37,088 nt of DNA from Jannaschia aquimarina. Lineage in GTDB: Bacteria; Pseudomonadota; Alphaproteobacteria; Rhodobacterales; Rhodobacteraceae. The notes below the pieces were generated by a model. The model saw only the letters and a list, made by a program, of their open reading frames with translations. It did not search any database and was not told the DNA's origin. The stretch lies in the NCBI RefSeq assembly GCF_000877395.1, contig NZ_JYFE01000035.1, forward strand, positions 1 to 37,088. Reading direction: 5' to 3'. The translations under genes and the position numbers were made by a program. This document shows positions 23,970 through 34,225 of the stretch, one piece after another. Within the stretch, counting starts at the first letter, position 1; each line of letters starts with the position of its first letter.

Positions 23970-25535
23970 ATGTCGGACGCCCCTCTACCAGGATCCAGCC
24001 GGATCAAGGTCGGTCGCCCCCTCTCGCAGAGGATCGGCAGGGCCTTCGACACGGTACTCGGATCGGACTGGATCCTCACCCTTCCCTTTCTCGCGGCCGC
24101 GGCCTGGCTCGTGAAGTTGCACGGCCTTGCGATGGCGCTGGCGCTGACGCTCCCGGCGCTGCTGGTAGCGGCGCGGGTCCGCAACGGCGCACGATCGCGG
24201 AACGTCCCGGCGGCGACCAGCATTCTGCGGTCGGACCAGGCCCGCATCGTGGTCGAGGATGCGCTGGAACGGGCCGCCGATCAGGGAAAGCAGACCGGGG
24301 TGCTGCTGATGCGGATCTGCGGCGTCTCCATGTCCAGCGGCGACTGGGGCGATCAGGCCGAAGGCCGCGTGATGGACGCCCTCGCCCGGCGCGCCGCATC
24401 GGCCATGCGGGCAGGCGACGGGGTGTTCCGCATCAACGAGGACCGCATCGCCGTCGTGCTGGAACCGGCGCAACGGCTGGATCTCGACGTCATGCTGTCC
24501 ATGGCCGACCGGCTTCAGGCCGCGGTCGAGGAACCGGTTTCCGTCGACGGGCTCACGATCCGTCCGATCAGCCGCGTCGGCCTCTGCACGGAGGCGATGG
24601 CACCGTCGCGCACGTCCTCTGCGCTGATGGATGCCGCGGATCGCGCCCTGCGCGCGGCGGACCGGCAGGAACCGGGCGCCGTCCGCGCCTTCACGCCCGA
24701 GTTGCGCCAACAGGTCGAAACCGGCAACCGTCTCACGCGGCAGGTCGCAAGCGCCCTCAGCGCCGACGAGATCCGCCCGTGGTTCCAGCCGCAGATCGAT
24801 GCGAGGAACGGCGCTGTCACGGGGTTCGAGGCGCTGGCGCGCTGGTACCACCCCGATCTGGGCATCCTCGCCCCGAATGCCTTCCTGTCCGCCGTCGAGG
24901 CGTCGGGCCATAACGCCGATCTCGGCATCGCGATCCTTCGCTGCGCGGCGGATGCGATCAATCGCTGGGACGAGGCCGGGATCGACGTCCCCACCGTCGG
25001 GGTGAACTTCTCGCCCGAAGAGCTGCGCGATCCACGCCTTGCGGACCGCATCATATGGGAGATCGACCGTCACGGGATATCTCCGGCGCGGATCACGATC
25101 GAGATCCTGGAAACCGTCGCCTTGGAAGGGGCCGACGCGACGATCCGCCGCAATATCGACGCGCTGCGCGACAGCGGCTTCCGTCTCGACCTCGACGATT
25201 TCGGCACCGGCTCGGCGGCGATCGGGAACATCTCCGGCTTCGGGGTCCACCGCATCAAGATCGACCGAAGCTTCATCGACCCGCTTGCCGACGGAGAAGA
25301 GCCGCGCCGCATCGTCGCCGGGATCCTCCGCCTCGCCAGCGAGATGGGGATCGAGACCGTGGCCGAGGGCGTGGAGTTGCCGGAGCAGATCCGCATCCTG
25401 ACCGATCTGGGATGCGACCACCTGCAAGGCTACGCAATCGCCAAGCCGATGCCGCTGGAGGACACGCTGTCCTGGGCACGCAAGCACGGCGCATCCACCG
25501 ATCTGCGTCACGTCCCCGTCAAGGGACACGCCTGA
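23970..25535 (+). CDS. Cyclic-di-GMP phosphodiesterase: membrane EAL protein with degenerate GGDEF
   Basis: A 521-aa protein with two hydrophobic stretches at about 33-71, a GGDEF-like domain at about 90-240, and an EAL domain at about 262-505. In the EAL domain the key residues are present: E287-A-L, N346, E378, DDFGTG (409-414), K430 and E466, so hydrolysis of c-di-GMP is expected. At the GGDEF active loop the sequence is RINEDRIAV (about 154-162), so the cyclase site is lost and this domain may only bind nucleotide or dimerise. GGAG lies 7 nt before ATG 23970. It should couple a membrane signal to motility or surface behaviour. Confidence 0.85.
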   Translation: MSDAPLPGSSRIKVGRPLSQRIGRAFDTVLGSDWILTLPFLAAAAWLVKLHGLAMALALTLPALLVAARVRNGARSRNVPAATSILRSDQARIVVEDALERAADQGKQTGVLLMRICGVSMSSGDWGDQAEGRVMDALARRAASAMRAGDGVFRINEDRIAVVLEPAQRLDLDVMLSMADRLQAAVEEPVSVDGLTIRPISRVGLCTEAMAPSRTSSALMDAADRALRAADRQEPGAVRAFTPELRQQVETGNRLTRQVASALSADEIRPWFQPQIDARNGAVTGFEALARWYHPDLGILAPNAFLSAVEASGHNADLGIAILRCAADAINRWDEAGIDVPTVGVNFSPEELRDPRLADRIIWEIDRHGISPARITIEILETVALEGADATIRRNIDALRDSGFRLDLDDFGTGSAAIGNISGFGVHRIKIDRSFIDPLADGEEPRRIVAGILRLASEMGIETVAEGVELPEQIRILTDLGCDHLQGYAIAKPMPLEDTLSWARKHGASTDLRHVPVKGHA

Positions 25536-25918
25536 CAGGCTCCGCACGCCGAGGCACCGCCATCCGCACGCCGGAACGCTGGCATCCCTGCCATCCTGAA
25601 GGGATCTCCGACGACCGCCCCAGATCTCCGGAGGTCACCTGTATCGCAATCGCCCTTCGGTCCGACAGTCCGTTCATGCCGCCACCGGACGGTGCTCGCC
25701 CCGCCGGCGCGCCCGACATCGCCGCCTCCCACGCGGCTGCATCGGCCAGCCAGACCGGTTCGCCGGCTTCGACCCGGGGCGGCGTGCCGCGTCCCATCCG
25801 CGCGCCCGTCCCGTGAAAGCTTGCCCGGACGGCCCTGTCCCTGCCGCGCCTGCCCTTGACCTTCCTGCCCCCCGCCTGTTGAACGGCGCCCGATCCCGGA
25901 CAGAGTGCAGGCGCCCAG
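25536..25918. other. Non-coding stretch upstream of yidC
   Basis: No gene is supported on either strand. Reading frames on the minus strand continue into the antisense of yidC and have no ribosome site. In many bacteria rnpA or yidD precedes yidC, but no RnpA- or YidD-like sequence is recognised here. The stretch should hold the yidC promoter; no clear -35/-10 pair was identified. Confidence 0.4.
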
Positions 25919-27973
25919 ATGGACGACCAGAACAAGAACCTGATCTTTGCCACGGTGCTGTCCGCACTCGTGATCCTCGTCTGGATGGTTCTCTTCCCGC
26001 CCGAGCAGCGCAGCCCCGACGTGGCCCCGGTCGATACCGCCGACGGCATCGTCGACGGGACCGCCGCGCCGCCCTCCGCGACCGGCGCACCGCAGACGGC
26101 GACTGGCGCCGTGCCGGTGGATACGCGTGCCGACGCCATGGCCGCCGCGATCCGCGTCCCGGTCGACACGCCGCGGATGACAGGCTCGATCTCCCTGACC
26201 GGGGGCCGCATCGACGACCTCATGCTCAAGCGCTATCGCGAGACGCTGGACGAGGATTCGCCCATCGTCACGCTCCTGTCTCCAGCGGGCGGGCCGGACG
26301 CCTATTACGCGCTCCACGGCTGGGTACCCGGGGGCGATCTGGCCTCCGACGCCGTGCCGGGCCCCTCGACGGAATGGACCTTGGCCGAGGGCGAAACGCT
26401 CACGCCCGACAGCCCGATCACGCTCGAATGGGACAACGGGTCGGGCCTCACCTTCCGCCGCACCATCGCGGTGGACGAAGACTACATGTTCACCGTCTCG
26501 CAGAGCGTCGAGAACGCGACGGACGCCGCCGTGCGCATGGCCCCTTACGGCCTGATCGCGCGCCATGGCGAGCCCGAGACGATCAATTTCTTCATTCTGC
26601 ACGAAGGGCTTGTCGCCCGCACCGACGGCGAATTGTCCGAGATCGAGTACGAGGATATGGTCGAACTCGACCCGGTTGCGGCAGAGGGCGGCCCCGTCGC
26701 GATCACCGAGGTCGCGCAGGACGGCTGGACCGGCTTCACCGACAAGTACTGGATGACGACCCTGATCCCCGATCCGGGCACCCCCTTCCGTCAGGTGGTC
26801 AAATACGTCGCCGCCGCCGACATCTACCAGACGGAAACCCGTCTCCCCGCGCTCGAAGTCGCCCCTGGCGCCACCGCCACCTCCGAACAGCGGCTCTTCG
26901 CCGGCGCCAAGGACTGGGAGACGATCCGCGACTACGAGGCCGGGCGCGAACTCGACGGGTTCTTCGACCACCTCGCCTACACGTTCGGCTTGGCCGAGAC
27001 CGGGGAAAACGCGGTCGACGGCTTCATCGACTCGATCGACTGGGGCTGGTTCTACTTCCTGACCAAGCCGATCTTCATGATGCTGCACGGCTTCTACATC
27101 CTGATCGGCAACATGGGCATCGCGATCGTCGTCCTGACGCTGGTCATCAAGGCGCTGCTGCTGCCGCTGGCCTACAAGTCCTACGTCTCGATGGCGCGGA
27201 TGAAGGAACTCCAGCCCGAAATGGAGAAGCTGAAGGAGCGGGCAGGCGACGACCGCCAGAAGCTCCAGCAGGGCATGATGGAGCTCTACAAGACCAATAA
27301 GGTGAACCCGGCCGCGGGCTGCCTTCCGATCCTGCTGCAGATCCCGATCTTCTTCAGCCTCTACAAGGTGATCTTCGTCACGCTGGAATTGCGCCACGCG
27401 CCGTTCTTCGGGCCCTTTCAGGATCTCAGCGCGCCGGATCCGACCTCGATCTTCAACTTCTACGGCCTGCTGCCCTGGGGCGCGCCCGATCCGGGATCGT
27501 TCCTCGCGCTGATCTTCATCGGGATCCTGCCACTGTTGCTGGGCGTCTCCATGTGGCTCCAGCAAAAGCTGAACCCGGCCCCCACCGACCCGACGCAGGC
27601 GATGATCTTCGCCTGGCTGCCCTGGGTCTTCATGTTCATGCTGGGTGGTTTCGCCAGCGGCCTGATCGTCTACTGGATCGCGAACAACACGATCACTTTC
27701 ATGCAGCAATACGCGATCATGCGGTCCCACGGCTCCAAGCCGGACCTGTTCGGCAACATCAAATCCAGCTTCAAGCGCAAGCCCGCCAACGAACCGGCGG
27801 CCCCTAGGAAGGCCGGGGACGGCGTGGCCGACGAGGCGAAGGACCTCGACGAGAAGCTGGAAACACCTACCGAGCCGGACGAGGTGCCCGCCCCCGCAAC
27901 GGCCGTGGATGCAGCGCCCAAGCCGGTCAACAAACCCCGTCCCCCGCGCAAGCGACGGAAGAAGCGGAAGTGA
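25919..27973 (+). CDS. yidC: Membrane protein insertase YidC
   Basis: A 684-aa Oxa1/YidC family insertase that folds and inserts inner-membrane proteins with or without SecYEG. TM1 is at about 8-26 and the large periplasmic domain spans about 80-375. The conserved membrane core runs from about 385 to 600, with IKALLLPLAYKSYVSMARMK (410-429) holding a basic residue in the hydrophilic groove. LYKTNKVNPAAGCLPILLQI and WIANNTITFMQQY are strong family marks. The tail is long, acidic then very basic (ending PRKRRKKRK), suited to ribosome contact. Its stop overlaps the MOSC gene start (GTGA). Confidence 0.95.
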   Translation: MDDQNKNLIFATVLSALVILVWMVLFPPEQRSPDVAPVDTADGIVDGTAAPPSATGAPQTATGAVPVDTRADAMAAAIRVPVDTPRMTGSISLTGGRIDDLMLKRYRETLDEDSPIVTLLSPAGGPDAYYALHGWVPGGDLASDAVPGPSTEWTLAEGETLTPDSPITLEWDNGSGLTFRRTIAVDEDYMFTVSQSVENATDAAVRMAPYGLIARHGEPETINFFILHEGLVARTDGELSEIEYEDMVELDPVAAEGGPVAITEVAQDGWTGFTDKYWMTTLIPDPGTPFRQVVKYVAAADIYQTETRLPALEVAPGATATSEQRLFAGAKDWETIRDYEAGRELDGFFDHLAYTFGLAETGENAVDGFIDSIDWGWFYFLTKPIFMMLHGFYILIGNMGIAIVVLTLVIKALLLPLAYKSYVSMARMKELQPEMEKLKERAGDDRQKLQQGMMELYKTNKVNPAAGCLPILLQIPIFFSLYKVIFVTLELRHAPFFGPFQDLSAPDPTSIFNFYGLLPWGAPDPGSFLALIFIGILPLLLGVSMWLQQKLNPAPTDPTQAMIFAWLPWVFMFMLGGFASGLIVYWIANNTITFMQQYAIMRSHGSKPDLFGNIKSSFKRKPANEPAAPRKAGDGVADEAKDLDEKLETPTEPDEVPAPATAVDAAPKPVNKPRPPRKRRKKRK

Positions 27974-28695
27974 GGCTGGCCTCGATCTGGCGCCACCCCG
28001 TCAAGGCGATCGGACGCGAAAGGCTGACCGAGACGCGCACGACCGAGGGCGCCGCCCTGCCCGGCGACCGGCTTTGGGCGGTCACGCATGACCGTACCCG
28101 CGATCATGGCCCGGGCTGGGCGAAGAAGGCGAACTTCCTGCGCGGCGTCTCGGGTCCGCAACTCATGGCAATCACCGCCGAGAGCCAGGAAGCGAGCGTC
28201 ACGCTCCGCCACCCCGAGGCGGGTGAGATCACCGTCGATCCGGATCGGGACGCCGAACACCTGATCGCCTGGCTCGACCCGCTCTGGCCCGAGGATCAGC
28301 CCCGTCCCAACGGCGTCGCGCGCTGCGAGACGGGGTTCACCGACGTGCCCGACCCGTGGGTCAGCGTGCATTCGACCGCCTCCCACCGCGCGGTCGAGCA
28401 GAAGCTGGCTCAGCCGCTTTCGATCCATCGCTGGCGGGGCAACCTCTGGCTCGACGGACTGGATCTGTGGGAGGAATTCGACCTCGTGGGCAAGCGGTTC
28501 CGCATCGGCGACGTCGTGCTTGAAGGACGCGCGCCGATCACCCGCTGCAAGGCGACGATGGCCAACCCCGAGACCGGGCACCGCGACGCCGACACGTTGG
28601 GCGCATTGAACGCATTCGGCCACCAGGAATTCGGTCTCTACGCCGAGATCATCGAGGGCGGGACCCTGACCGAAGGCGCCGAGGTCCGCCTGTGA
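27970..28695 (+). CDS. MOSC-domain protein
   Basis: A 241-aa protein with an N-terminal MOSC-associated beta region ([25 protein letters not shown]) and a MOSC core ending with [16 protein letters not shown] (about 193-208), whose cysteine is the expected sulfur or molybdenum-cofactor ligand. MOSC proteins handle molybdopterin-linked sulfur or reduce N-hydroxylated compounds; the substrate here is unknown. The GTG start overlaps the yidC stop, and the end overlaps the yihA start in the same GTGA fashion, so the three genes form one coupled unit. Confidence 0.85.
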   Translation: MRLASIWRHPVKAIGRERLTETRTTEGAALPGDRLWAVTHDRTRDHGPGWAKKANFLRGVSGPQLMAITAESQEASVTLRHPEAGEITVDPDRDAEHLIAWLDPLWPEDQPRPNGVARCETGFTDVPDPWVSVHSTASHRAVEQKLAQPLSIHRWRGNLWLDGLDLWEEFDLVGKRFRIGDVVLEGRAPITRCKATMANPETGHRDADTLGALNAFGHQEFGLYAEIIEGGTLTEGAEVRL

Positions 28696-29342
28696 CCCTG
28701 TCCTTCCCCGAAGCGCCCTCCCCCGAACCTTTGGCCGAGGAGGCGGGCCGCAAGCTCTTTGCCGGAGAGACGGACTTCCTGAAGGGCGTCGTGGCGATGG
28801 ACGGCCTGCCCCCGGCCGACCGGCCCGAAGTCTGCTTTGCCGGGCGGTCCAATGTCGGGAAATCCACGCTCATCAACGCGCTGACGGGGCGCAAGGCGCT
28901 GGCGCGCGCGTCGAACACGCCGGGCCGGACCCAGGAGATCAACTTCTTTACCCTTGGCGAGAGCCACTACCTCGTGGACCTGCCGGGCTACGGCTTCGCC
29001 GAGGCGCCGGTCGCGGTCGTGCGCAAATGGCAGGACCTGCTGCGCGCCTATCTTGCAGGGCGGGCCAGCCTGCGCCGGGCTTTCGTCCTGATCGACGCGC
29101 GCCACGGCGCCAAGGCCGTCGACGCGGAGATCATGGACTTGCTCGACCGCGCCGCCGTCCCGTTCCAATGCGTGCTGACCAAGGCCGACAAGGTGAAGGC
29201 GCGCGACCGCGAGACAGCACTGTCGCGTACCCGAGAAGTTCTGGCCAAGCATCCGGCGGCCTATCCGGAGCTGATCGTCACCTCGTCCGACAAGGGTTGG
29301 GGCCTGCCCACCCTGCGCGCCGCGATCGCCGCCATCGGTTGA
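28692..29342 (+). CDS. engB: Ribosome biogenesis GTPase YihA/YsxC (EngB)
   Basis: A 216-aa GTPase required for late steps of large-subunit assembly in many bacteria. G1 is GRSNVGKST (51-59), the switch region holds [13 protein letters not shown]3 is [11 protein letters not shown], and G4 is TKADK. The N-terminal extension before the G domain is normal for this family. GTG 28692 overlaps the MOSC stop. The argB gene follows after 47 bp. The cluster order yidC-MOSC-engB-argB looks typical of Rhodobacteraceae as I recall it. Confidence 0.95.
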   Translation: MTLSFPEAPSPEPLAEEAGRKLFAGETDFLKGVVAMDGLPPADRPEVCFAGRSNVGKSTLINALTGRKALARASNTPGRTQEINFFTLGESHYLVDLPGYGFAEAPVAVVRKWQDLLRAYLAGRASLRRAFVLIDARHGAKAVDAEIMDLLDRAAVPFQCVLTKADKVKARDRETALSRTREVLAKHPAAYPELIVTSSDKGWGLPTLRAAIAAIG

Positions 29343-29389
29343 GCCCGCGCGCGCGCCATGTCACCAAGCGCCCCATGAGGACGCAGGAC

Positions 29390-30238
29390 ATGACCAGAGA
29401 CAACGCCGCTATCGCCCGCACGCTGAACGAGGCGCTGCCCTACCTGCGCCGCTACGACGACGCGACCGTCGTCATCAAGCTGGGCGGTCACGCCATGGGC
29501 TCGGATGAAGGGATGGCCAGCTTCGCACGCGACGTGGTGCTGATGCAGACGGTGGGGATCAACCCGGTCATCGTGCATGGCGGGGGCCCGATGATCAACG
29601 GGATGCTCGCCCGCCTGGGCGTCGAAAGCCGCTTCGTGAACGGCAAGCGCGTCACCGATGCCGAAACCGTCAGCGTTGTCGAGATGGTCCTGTCCGGTCA
29701 GGTCAACAAGCGGATCGTGCAGGCTCTGAACGCTGCGGGCGGGCGCGCCGTGGGTCTGTCTGGCAAGGATGCCGACCTGATGGTCTGCGAACCCGACGAC
29801 CCCGAACTGGGCTTTGTGGGCCGTCCCGTGCGGATGAATGCGGACTTCCTTCAGGATCTGGGCCGCGCCGAGATGATCCCCGTCATCGCCCCCATCGGCA
29901 CCGGCGAGAAGGGAGAGACCTTCAACGTCAACGGCGACACGGCGGCGGGCGCCGTGGCCGGAGCGATGAAGGCCGACCGCCTGCTGCTTTTGACCGACGT
30001 CGCCGGGGTCAAGGGCGCGGATGGCGAGGTAGTGACCGAGCTGACGGCCCCGCAGGTCCGCCAGATGACGGTCGATGGGACCATCGCGGGCGGCATGATC
30101 CCCAAGACCCAGACTGCGCTCGACGCGCTGGAGGATGGGACGCGCGCCGTCGTCATCCTGGATGGCCGGGTGCCCAATGCCGTGCTGCTGGAGCTGTTCA
30201 CGAGCCACGGCGCCGGATCGCTGATCCGGCTGGGTTAG
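29390..30238 (+). CDS. argB: Acetylglutamate kinase
   Basis: A 282-aa amino-acid kinase phosphorylating N-acetyl-L-glutamate in arginine synthesis. [12 protein letters not shown] (about 26-37), [10 protein letters not shown] (about 62-71) and the C-terminal [20 protein letters not shown] with GGMIPK match the family. ATG 29390 gives the usual [19 protein letters not shown] start; an in-frame ATG at 29375 would add five residues. It may be co-transcribed with engB. It is convergent with the DUF3422 gene, only 4 bp apart, and no terminator is visible in that gap. Confidence 0.95.
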   Translation: MTRDNAAIARTLNEALPYLRRYDDATVVIKLGGHAMGSDEGMASFARDVVLMQTVGINPVIVHGGGPMINGMLARLGVESRFVNGKRVTDAETVSVVEMVLSGQVNKRIVQALNAAGGRAVGLSGKDADLMVCEPDDPELGFVGRPVRMNADFLQDLGRAEMIPVIAPIGTGEKGETFNVNGDTAAGAVAGAMKADRLLLLTDVAGVKGADGEVVTELTAPQVRQMTVDGTIAGGMIPKTQTALDALEDGTRAVVILDGRVPNAVLLELFTSHGAGSLIRLG

Positions 30239-30242
30239 GCCC

Positions 30243-31514
30243 CTATTCCAGCCGCTTGCGCACCCGCTGGACCATCCACCACACCGCCAGCACCACCGGC
30301 ACGACGACCAGGGCCGATACCATTTCCTTGGACACGCCTATCCGCGTGCCCAGCGGGTACAGCATCGCCGAGACGAGCCCCAGCGCGTAATAGCTGATGG
30401 CCACCACCGACAGGCCCTCGACGGTCTTCTGCAGCCGCAACTGAGCCGCCGCCCGCGCATCCATCGACTTGAGCAGTTCCGCGTTCTGGTTGGCCCGGTC
30501 CACGTTCACGCGCGTGGACAGCAGGTCGCCCGCCCGCTTGGCCCGTTCGGCCAGCGCCTCCATCCGGCGCTGCACGCTGCGGCAGGTCCGCATGGCCGGA
30601 TCGAAGCGGCGCATCATGAACTCGGCAAAGGTCTGGCGTCCGCCGAACCGCTGCTCGCGCAGGACCGAAATGCGCTGGTTCACCAGCGCCTCATAAGCCT
30701 CCTGCGCACCGAACCGGAAGGCGGACCGCGCCAGCATCGTCTCCAGTTCGGATCCGATACCCAGAAGCCCTTCCAGCGTCTCGTCCGTCGCCGCCTGCCC
30801 CGCGCGCAGCTTTCCGACCAGATCGGACAGATCCTGATCCATCCGCCCCACATCGGCCGACAATGCCCGCGCGCGCGGCAGCGCCAGCATGGCCATCGTC
30901 TTGTAGGTCTCGATCTCGCACAGGCGCTGCACGATCCGGCCCACCCGCCGCTCGCCGGTCTCGTCGGCGGCGAAGACGGCGAAGCGCACATGCCCGGACG
31001 TGTCGATCCGGAAATCCGAGGCGATCACCGCGCTGTCGTCCAGGACCGTGGCACAGGCCAGACTTTCGGGCACGAACCAGTCGCGCAGCTTGGGCTCGAT
31101 CTCGTCTCCATGGGTCTCGGCCTCGACCCGGATCAGGGCCGAGGTCAGCCGCACGCCGGGCGCCTCCTCCAGCCAATCCTTCGGAAAGACGTCGAACATC
31201 GCGCCGTCGAAGGGCCGCTCGGCCACGCCATCTGAGAACAGGGTGTAGGTGACGAACTCGGTATGGCTTTCCCATTTCAGGCGGTGCTTGCCCAGCTGAC
31301 CGAAGAAATGGGTCGCATCCGGCGCCGGGCGGCTGGCGCCGAACCGGTCCAGAAGCGCGTCCAGATGGGCACGGTCCACGCTGCGGTCGCGTCCGGCGGC
31401 GTCCTCCTCGCGCTTGATCGCGAGGAAGGCGGCCCGACACGGCGCCACCAATGCGGGAAAGGGCCGAGCATGAAGCTCGTTGGCCAGTTCGTAACGGCGG
31501 GAATGATCCTTCAT
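30243..31514 (-). CDS. DUF3422 family membrane protein
   Basis: A 423-aa protein matching the DUF3422 family (YELANELHARPFPALVAPCR at 8-27, HFFGQLGKHRLKWESHTEFV, FDGAMFDVFPKDWL). It is mostly soluble and helical, with two C-terminal membrane segments at about 367-387 and 398-416, so the large domain is anchored from its end. The function of this family is not known to me. ATG 31514 lacks a strong ribosome site. It is convergent with argB and separated from the SDR gene upstream by 82 bp with no gene. Confidence 0.85.
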   Translation of the reverse strand: MKDHSRRYELANELHARPFPALVAPCRAAFLAIKREEDAAGRDRSVDRAHLDALLDRFGASRPAPDATHFFGQLGKHRLKWESHTEFVTYTLFSDGVAERPFDGAMFDVFPKDWLEEAPGVRLTSALIRVEAETHGDEIEPKLRDWFVPESLACATVLDDSAVIASDFRIDTSGHVRFAVFAADETGERRVGRIVQRLCEIETYKTMAMLALPRARALSADVGRMDQDLSDLVGKLRAGQAATDETLEGLLGIGSELETMLARSAFRFGAQEAYEALVNQRISVLREQRFGGRQTFAEFMMRRFDPAMRTCRSVQRRMEALAERAKRAGDLLSTRVNVDRANQNAELLKSMDARAAAQLRLQKTVEGLSVVAISYYALGLVSAMLYPLGTRIGVSKEMVSALVVVPVVLAVWWMVQRVRKRLE

Positions 31515-31596
31515 GGCGGTGCCAGCTAGCGCCGGGGGACCCGCACGGCGAGTCGCATCGCGGTATGCGGCGGCATGGCGTCTTTGAGGTCACGCA

Positions 31597-32355
31597 TCAG
31601 AACTCGCCCCCCGCGATCCGGATCGCCTGCCCGTTCACGCTGCCCGACGCGTTCGAGCATAGCCACAGAGCCGCCTCCGCCACCTCGGACGCGGCGATCA
31701 GGCGGCCATGGGGATTGGCGCCCTGCATGATCTCCATCGCCTCGGCCTCGGACTTGCCCGTCCTCTCCATGATGCGGGTCAGGTTCTCGTCCACGATCGC
31801 CGTGTCCACATAGCCGGGGCACAGCGCGTTGACCGTCAGGGGCTTGGCCACGAAATCCGCAGCCAGCCCGCGCACCAGCCCCATCATCCCGTGCTTCGAG
31901 GCCGTGTAGGCGGCGGCCCCCCGCAACCCCTTCAATCCGGCGATCGAGCTGACGGCGATGGCCCGGCCCCAGCCTTCGGCCAGCATGTCCGGGATGCAGG
32001 CGCGGAAGGTGTGGAAGCATCCGTCGAGGTTGATCGCCATGACCTTGCGCCAGAAATCGGCATCGGTGTCCTTCAGCGACCGCCCCTCGGCGATCCCGGC
32101 ATTTGCCACGCAGATATGCACCGGCCCGTTCGCCGCCCGCGCCGCCGCGACGCCTTCCGTGACGGATGCCTCGACCGCCACGTCCATCGCCACCGGCGTC
32201 ACGCCGTCGACGGCGCGCAGCACGTCTTTGCGCCGCCCGGTGATGGTGACGACCGCGCCCGCATCGCGCAGCGCCTCTGCGATGGCCAGCCCGATGCCCG
32301 TGCCCCCGCCGGTGACCAGCGCATGGCGCCCCTCCAACTTCTGACCCAACGTCAC
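31597..32355 (-). CDS. Short-chain dehydrogenase/reductase
   Basis: A 252-aa SDR oxidoreductase. TGGGTGIG (about 15-22) is the dinucleotide-binding glycine motif, NAG lies at about 86-88, the catalytic serine is in VSSIAG (about 135-137), and YTASKHG (about 150-156) gives the tyrosine and lysine. [10 protein letters not shown] (about 185-194) is typical. It resembles 3-hydroxybutyrate or 3-oxoacyl reductase-type SDRs, and the substrate cannot be set from sequence. GTG 32355 or TTG 32349 is the start; GGAGG at 32363-32358 fits the TTG spacing better. It is divergent from pntA. Confidence 0.8.
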   Translation of the reverse strand: MTLGQKLEGRHALVTGGGTGIGLAIAEALRDAGAVVTITGRRKDVLRAVDGVTPVAMDVAVEASVTEGVAAARAANGPVHICVANAGIAEGRSLKDTDADFWRKVMAINLDGCFHTFRACIPDMLAEGWGRAIAVSSIAGLKGLRGAAAYTASKHGMMGLVRGLAADFVAKPLTVNALCPGYVDTAIVDENLTRIMERTGKSEAEAMEIMQGANPHGRLIAASEVAEAALWLCSNASGSVNGQAIRIAGGEF

Positions 32356-32445
32356 GATCCTCCGCGCAATATTCTGTCGCTTGCCTTGTCGTTCACGACC
32401 GTCAAAGCTAGACGGCACGCTCATGTCCATGCGGGGGAGAAAGCC

Positions 32446-34020
32446 ATGAAGATCGGCGCGCCGAAAGAGGTTCATAAGGGCGAGGCCCGCGTGGCCATCA
32501 CCCCGGAAAGCGCGGGACACCTGCAAAAGCTGGGCTACGAGGTCGCCATCGAGTCGGGTGCGGGCCTCGATGCGGGCTTTACCGACGAGGCGTATCAGGA
32601 AGCGGGCGTCGAGATCGTCAAGACCGCCGCCGCGCTGTGGAAGGTCGCCGACATCGTCGCCAAGGTCCGCCCCCCGACCGAGGCCGAGGTCAAGCGCCTC
32701 TCGAAGGGCCAGACCCTGATCTCCTTCTTCTACCCCGGCTCGAACGAGAAACTGATGGAGCTCGCCAAGGATCGCGGGGCCACCGTCATCGCCATGGACA
32801 TGGTGCCGCGCATCAGCCGCGCGCAGAAGATGGACGCCCTGTCGTCGATGGCGAACATCGCTGGCTACCGTGCCGTGATCGAGGGGGCGAACAATTTCGG
32901 CCGCTTCCTGACCGGTCAGGTCACCGCCGCGGGCAAGGTTCCGCCCGCGAAGGTCTTGGTCGTGGGCGCCGGCGTCGCGGGGCTGGCGGCCATCGGCACA
33001 TCGACCTCGCTGGGCGCGATCACCTATGCCTTCGACGTCCGTCCGGAAGTGGCCGAGCAGATCGAGTCCATGGGCGCGGAATTCGTCTATCTCGAATTCG
33101 AGGACGACGAACTGCCCGACGGCGCCGAGACCGGCGGCTACGCGCCCCCCTCCTCGCCGGAATTCCAGGCCAAGCAGCTCGAGAAGTTCCGCGAACTGGC
33201 GCCCGATATGGACATCGTCATCACCACGGCGCTGATCCCGAACCGCGCCGCGCCGATCCTGTGGACCAAGGACATGGTCGAGGCGATGAAGCCCGGCTCG
33301 GTCATCGTGGATCTCGCCGCCGAACGCGGCGGCAATTGCGAGCTGACCGAGAAGGACGCCCTGATCACGACGCCCAACAACGTCACGATCATCGGCTACA
33401 CCGACTTCCCCAGCCGCATGTCGACCCAGTCCTCGACGCTTTACGGCAACAACATCCGTCACATGATGGCCGACCTCACGCCCGAGAAGGACGGCAAGGT
33501 CGTGCACAACATGGAGGACGACGTGATCCGCGGCGCAACCATCGCCCATGAGGGCGAGGTGACCTGGCCGCCCCCACCGCCAAAGGTGCAGGCGATCGCC
33601 GTCCAGAAGAAGGAAAAGCCCAAGGAGCTGACGCCCGAGGAAAAGCGCGCGCAGGAAGTCGCCGCCTTCCAAGCGGAAACGAAGTTCCAGGTCGGGCTTC
33701 TGGGTGTGGGCGGCGTGCTGCTGCTGCTGGCGGGCCTCTTCACGCCGGCCAGCTTCATGCAGCATTTCATCGTCTTCACCTTGGCCTGCTTCGTCGGCTT
33801 CCAGGTGATCTGGGGCGTGGCGCACTCGCTGCACACGCCGCTCATGGCGGTGACGAACGCGATCTCGTCGATCATCATCCTGGGCGCGCTGCTCCAGATC
33901 GGCTCGGGCTCCGCGCTGGTCACGATCCTTGCGGCGGCGGCGGTCTTCATGGCCGGGGTCAACATCTTCGGCGGCTTCCTCGTGACGCGGCGCATGCTCG
34001 CCATGTTCCAGAAGTCGTAG
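32446..34020 (+). CDS. pntA: NAD(P) transhydrogenase subunit alpha
   Basis: A 524-aa subunit of the proton-translocating transhydrogenase that makes NADPH from NADH using the proton gradient. The NAD(H) domain (about 1-370) contains [20 protein letters not shown] (the RAQ loop) and [11 protein letters not shown] (the glycine motif). After a proline/lysine linker, four membrane helices occupy about 420-515. This is the fused single-chain alpha form, as in E. coli, not the split alpha1/alpha2 form. GGAGA lies about 6 nt before ATG 32446. It is first in the operon with a small membrane gene and pntB. Confidence 0.95.
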   Translation: MKIGAPKEVHKGEARVAITPESAGHLQKLGYEVAIESGAGLDAGFTDEAYQEAGVEIVKTAAALWKVADIVAKVRPPTEAEVKRLSKGQTLISFFYPGSNEKLMELAKDRGATVIAMDMVPRISRAQKMDALSSMANIAGYRAVIEGANNFGRFLTGQVTAAGKVPPAKVLVVGAGVAGLAAIGTSTSLGAITYAFDVRPEVAEQIESMGAEFVYLEFEDDELPDGAETGGYAPPSSPEFQAKQLEKFRELAPDMDIVITTALIPNRAAPILWTKDMVEAMKPGSVIVDLAAERGGNCELTEKDALITTPNNVTIIGYTDFPSRMSTQSSTLYGNNIRHMMADLTPEKDGKVVHNMEDDVIRGATIAHEGEVTWPPPPPKVQAIAVQKKEKPKELTPEEKRAQEVAAFQAETKFQVGLLGVGGVLLLLAGLFTPASFMQHFIVFTLACFVGFQVIWGVAHSLHTPLMAVTNAISSIIILGALLQIGSGSALVTILAAAAVFMAGVNIFGGFLVTRRMLAMFQKS

Positions 34021-34031
34021 GGGGGGCCGGA

Positions 34032-34223
34032 ATGACCTTCACGTCACGCAACGCCGCCGCCGCGGCCGCCATCGGGGCGGCGCTCGTCTATGTCATTGGT
34101 CTGGCCCTTGTCGGCTGGCCGCAACCCCTGGCGTTCCACGCAGCCCTCCTCGGGCTCGGAGCGGTCGTCGGGGTTGCCGACCTCTTCCTCTTCTCGATGA
34201 TCGCACGGATCAGGGGGCGCTGA
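34032..34223 (+). CDS. Small membrane protein between pntA and pntB
   Basis: A 63-aa protein with two predicted membrane helices, at about 11-29 ([18 protein letters not shown]) and 34-56 ([21 protein letters not shown]), and a short basic tail. It sits 11 bp after pntA and 2 bp before pntB, so it is co-transcribed and probably co-translated with both. Hydropathy is clear and codon use matches the neighbours. Function is unknown. A role in assembly or stability of the transhydrogenase is inference from position. Confidence 0.75.
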   Translation: MTFTSRNAAAAAAIGAALVYVIGLALVGWPQPLAFHAALLGLGAVVGVADLFLFSMIARIRGR

Positions 34224-34225
34224 TT

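Noticed and set aside
23985-25547. 520-codon minus-strand frame over the EAL gene
   Set aside because: Antisense of a protein with complete EAL motifs; composition is typical of high-GC shadows.
25508-27730. 740-codon open frame on the minus strand
   Set aside because: It is antisense to yidC, which has clear family motifs. Its His/Arg/Gly-rich text is what high-GC codon bias produces on the opposite strand.
32356-33834. N-terminal extension of the SDR frame across pntA
   Set aside because: The upstream part is antisense to pntA and has no SDR homology. The real gene starts at about 32355 next to a ribosome site.
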